From NCBI GenBank assembly GCA_023379355.1, contig JAMCUD010000042.1, forward strand, positions 1-25,794: a stretch of 25,794 nt of DNA, written 5' to 3'. Positions 23,731 to 25,794 of this stretch are shown here, piece after piece (position 1 is the first letter of the stretch; each line of letters starts with the position of its first letter). The notes under the pieces were generated by a model that saw nothing but the letters and a program-made list of their open reading frames with translations, ran no database searches and was not told the origin of the DNA. Made by a program: the position numbers and the translations under genes. The stretch is from Thermoplasmatota archaeon. Lineage in GTDB: Archaea > Thermoplasmatota > Thermoplasmata > Thermoplasmatales > Thermoplasmataceae.

Positions 23731-24586
23731 TTCTTACGTCAAATATTGTTAGAACTATGTACTTTGGCTTTTTGAACATTCCCCCCGAATCTATGACGTA
23801 CGCTCCATCTTCTTCTTGTAACACATTTGGCATTGTCTTGACTCTATCAATAGTGCCTTGGGTATAGCCAGCAGAGGAAAAGAAGTATGCCAGCTTTAGT
23901 CCCTTGTCATATAATGCTTCAGCCCTTTTGAGCCATGCTGTAATATCTTTGTATTCAACGGATTTCTTATCTTTGCACTCAGCCATGAACCTAATTGATT
24001 CATCTGCTCTGTATCCAAGTATATCCATCTCTATGTTTCCAGTATCGCTATTCTTAACATCGATGCCAATCCTAGAAATGTTCTTGTCTTTGCCAGCCAG
24101 ATATTCTGCGCACCTAAACTCAAAGTACCTCCCCGTTTTATCCTCTTTCTTGACAATAAAGACATCATGCAGTATTTCTAGCATTCTGTCACTCATTCTA
24201 TCCCAATAGTTGATGCCTGAACCTGTTGGTATATCGTCTCTGATCTTATTGGCTATTTGTTCCACCACCATCCTATTGATCCTTGATCTCAATAGTGCAG
24301 TAATTGCGGCATTCCGATCAAAAGTTGTGGTGGTAATTTCACTGCTCTGCTCCATAAATCCGCGTTCGCTTATCTTCTCACGAATTGTTTGTGTCTCTCT
24401 TTCAATTACTCTTTCGAAGTACTCTTTCTTGTAAAATTTGATTTTTTGAGCTGTTAAAACACCATCTAGGAATTTAACGATATCTTCTTTTTCGTAGTTT
24501 TTAGGGACTTTGGCCAACCCTTCTTTCTGTGCAATATCTTTAAGCGTTTCTATGTTTAATTCTTGTAAAAAATTAGTGTTCGGCAT
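23702..24586 (-). CDS. SAP-like + Mrr/PD-(D/E)XK nuclease
   Basis: A 294-aa protein. Residues about 8-50 (LNIETLKDIAQKEGLAKVPK, then EKEDIVKFLDGVL) look like a SAP or Rho-N-type helical DNA-binding domain. A helical linker follows (51-145). Residues 150-285 form a Mrr-type restriction-endonuclease fold: GRYFEFRCAEYLAG (Glu156, Glu161), the active-site core EMDILGY (Asp188), then AECKDK (Glu203, Lys205) 14 residues later, and DITAWLKRAEAL (the usual helix). Strands LKLAYFFSSAGYT and YIVLTIFD close the fold. Such proteins cut modified or foreign DNA without a partner methylase. None is seen in the window. Codons are more AT-rich than in the glycan genes, pointing to horizontal transfer. Leaderless start at 24586 (TATA box about 25 nt upstream). 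Confidence 0.85.
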   Translation of the reverse strand: MPNTNFLQELNIETLKDIAQKEGLAKVPKNYEKEDIVKFLDGVLTAQKIKFYKKEYFERVIERETQTIREKISERGFMEQSSEITTTTFDRNAAITALLRSRINRMVVEQIANKIRDDIPTGSGINYWDRMSDRMLEILHDVFIVKKEDKTGRYFEFRCAEYLAGKDKNISRIGIDVKNSDTGNIEMDILGYRADESIRFMAECKDKKSVEYKDITAWLKRAEALYDKGLKLAYFFSSAGYTQGTIDRVKTMPNVLQEEDGAYVIDSGGMFKKPKYIVLTIFDVRNDKFIKVFP

Positions 24587-24605
24587 ATAAAAAGCAAGAC
24601 ATCAT

Positions 24606-24617
24606 ATTTTTTTAAAC
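24606..24617 (-). promoter_or_regulatory. TATA box of the nuclease gene
   Basis: The minus strand reads GTTTAAAAAAAT, centred about 25 nt before the ATG at 24586, with no Shine-Dalgarno sequence between: a leaderless promoter. Confidence 0.55.
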
Positions 24618-24728
24618 TTTTGGTTCATACTAATTCGTATATTTTTAGATATGAGTTCACTACACTATTATCGATATCATTTAATGCAATATCTATTTTT
24701 GTCGACTGGCACAACGAAAAGTCTTATT

Positions 24729-24743
24729 ACTTCGATACGAAGT
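24729..24743. promoter_or_regulatory. Dyad upstream of the 134-aa gene
   Basis: ACTTCG - ATA - CGAAGT, a 6-bp perfect dyad with a 3-nt centre, ending 8 nt before the ATG at 24752 and lying where a TATA box would be expected. Candidate operator. Confidence 0.45.
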
Positions 24744-24751
24744 CCTAAAAC

Positions 24752-25156
24752 ATGGCTTCGAATCCATTACAGAATAGACTAAATTATGTTCAGGCGAAAT
24801 TTAAAGCTGCAAAAGGCAATGGTATTACTGCTTCAAGTGGTGCGGTTGTTGGCTCTGCTAGGACACCGGTACCCATCATTAGGAGAGCTTCAATTTTACT
24901 AACTCCCTATGCATTCAGTAGGGGTAGAATCTCAATAATGGGCGATAGTATCCCTTTTTATAACGGAGGTCCCAGCTTTGATATGGGTGAGAATGGCGGA
25001 ATACTTGGAGCAGTCATTAACAGGCTTGAACCTCTGGGATTAAGGCATTTTCCAACTTTCAAGCAGGACACCACACCAGCATCGAGCCCCGCGAGTTCCA
25101 ACACATCAAGTAATGTAGGCTTCTATGGTTCGGTTCAGCCACAGACGCCAAGCTAG
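24752..25156 (+). CDS. Uncharacterised 134-aa protein, Ser/Thr-rich tail
   Basis: No family is recognised. The first 95 residues look like a small fold rich in Gly, Ile and aromatic residues (RRASILLTPYAFSRGRISIM, then GDSIPFYNGGPSFDMGENGG and ILGAVINRLEPLGL). The last 30 are low complexity, mostly Ser, Thr, Pro and Asn (TTPASSPASSNTSSNVG). No signal peptide or membrane segment is evident. It has its own dyad-containing promoter region and sits divergent from the SAP/Mrr nuclease. Between two nuclease genes it could be part of a defence island, but nothing in it shows a function. Codon use is AT-rich like its neighbours. Confidence 0.6.
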   Translation: MASNPLQNRLNYVQAKFKAAKGNGITASSGAVVGSARTPVPIIRRASILLTPYAFSRGRISIMGDSIPFYNGGPSFDMGENGGILGAVINRLEPLGLRHFPTFKQDTTPASSPASSNTSSNVGFYGSVQPQTPS

Positions 25157-25175
25157 AAATCAAACAAAGTTCTGA

Positions 25176-25334
25176 GCTGATAACAAGATTAGCCCTTCAG
25201 AAGAAAAACAGATAATAGCCCTTTAGAACAAATATCACAGCTTTAATGAAATATCAGAGATTTTTGGAATACCATCTGCGCCAGTTAAAGAAACCCTAAA
25301 CCAAGCGAAAGGTCAGCCATTATATATCTTCTAA
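25176..25334 (+). pseudogene. Helix-turn-helix remnant
   Basis: A frame bounded by stops, with an internal TAG at 25224-25226 and no start codon, reads ISPSEEKQIIAL, the stop, then NKYHSFNEISEIFGIPSAPV and KETLNQAKGQPLYIF. The second part has the shape of a sigma-r4 or resolvase helix-turn-helix. It is probably the relic of a small DNA-binding protein. A short related region follows (25337-25450, TTG-started frame, GLTQYFRHSVGTLAIKVKDQ). The rest of 25157-25521 shows no gene; TAGCCCTT followed by CAGAA or TAGAA occurs twice near its start (25190-25201 and 25216-25228). Confidence 0.35.
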
Positions 25335-25521
25335 ATTTGAATGGTTTAACTCAATACTTTCGGCATAGCGTTGGGACACTAGCGATTAAAGTAAAGGACC
25401 AAACCAAAAGATTAGTCAAGATTTTTAATGATTACAGATCCATAATCTGACGCGAGCGGATTTCACAAAATGCTCACATAATAACTCAAACTACAGATCA
25501 GAAAATAACCCTTCGAATCTC

Positions 25522-25794
25522 TCATACGATACGGTCCAATTGATTGAATATTCGCACTTCACCATACTTTTCGAACACATCTGAAATCTTTTCAGTTATC
25601 CATGCTTTCTTTTTAGGATCATTGATATCAGTTTCCCAAAATCGCAAGACTATGTAGCCGTTGGCTCTAAGAATCTTATTTATAAATTTATCAGTTCTTT
25701 TTCGTCTCCACTGGAAATCACTTAAATCCATAGGTTTGTACTTGTTTGGATTTGCGTGCCAATAATCTCCATCAGCGTATATACATCCGCGTTC
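25522..25794 (-). CDS. Vsr/DUF559-like endonuclease (N-terminus beyond right edge)
   Basis: The last 90 codons of a gene running in from the right edge. The visible part begins with CIYADGDYWHANPNKYKP, matching the D-G-x-x-W-H core of Vsr (very short patch repair) endonucleases, and continues RRKRTDKFINKILRANGYIV and LRFWETDINDPKKKAWI, the Arg-x-x-x-Asp...Val-Leu-x-x-W-E pattern shared by Vsr and DUF559. These metal-dependent nickases or nucleases repair T:G mismatches at methylated sites or belong to mobile elements. The methylase that usually accompanies Vsr would lie outside the window if present. The ATG at 25731 is internal and not the start. The C-terminus KYGEVRIFNQLDRIV is followed by a normal stop. 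Confidence 0.8.
   Translation of the reverse strand, partial: ERGCIYADGDYWHANPNKYKPMDLSDFQWRRKRTDKFINKILRANGYIVLRFWETDINDPKKKAWITEKISDVFEKYGEVRIFNQLDRIV

Noticed and set aside
1..25794. CRISPR arrays, complete insertion sequences, rRNA
   Set aside because: No regularly spaced direct repeats, transposase genes with terminal repeats or rRNA-like sequence were seen.

Overview
This window looks like chromosomal DNA of a Thermoplasmata archaeon, of the Thermoplasmatales / Cuniculiplasma / Ferroplasma kind. The pointers are a bacterial-type gyrA-gyrB pair (known from that lineage among few archaeal groups), an archaeal-type GluRS, a NOG1-like GTPase, TATA boxes about 25 nt before start codons (leaderless genes), and remnants of an archaeal tyrosine integrase. 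Family and species are inferred, not proven.

Layout. (1) 1-7.5 kb is a housekeeping block. On the minus strand lie gyrB-gyrA (gyrA runs off the left edge), a TusA-like small protein and two translationally linked helical proteins. On the plus strand lie a DUF1059 protein, the NOG1-like GTPase and gltX, the last two overlapping. A PRC-barrel protein converges on gltX. (2) 7.7-10.5 kb holds two convergent transporters, MFS and APC. (3) 10.8-19.5 kb is a surface-glycan or glycolipid region: three GT2 glycosyltransferases, a GT87-like membrane glycosyltransferase, a minimal nucleotidyltransferase, a four-helix membrane protein and two class I methyltransferases. One methyltransferase appears fused to an N-terminal F420/flavin split-barrel domain; the other ends in a zinc ribbon. 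(4) 19.5-25.8 kb is an accessory region of low coding density: small ORFs, decayed genes, a heavily frameshifted integrase, an orphan AbrB-like regulator, a SAP + Mrr-like nuclease, an uncharacterised Ser/Thr-rich-tailed protein and a Vsr/DUF559-like nuclease cut by the right edge.

The most unusual locus is at 19.9-20.5 kb. A 51-aa ORF overlaps (TAATG) a cysteine-rich winged-helix protein, followed by an 18-residue peptide with six cysteines that has a perfect Shine-Dalgarno sequence and a hairpin plus T-run directly behind it. It may be a metal- or thiol-responsive micro-operon. The other notable item is the split-barrel/methyltransferase fusion at 17.5 kb.

All family calls come from reading motifs by eye; no database search was possible.
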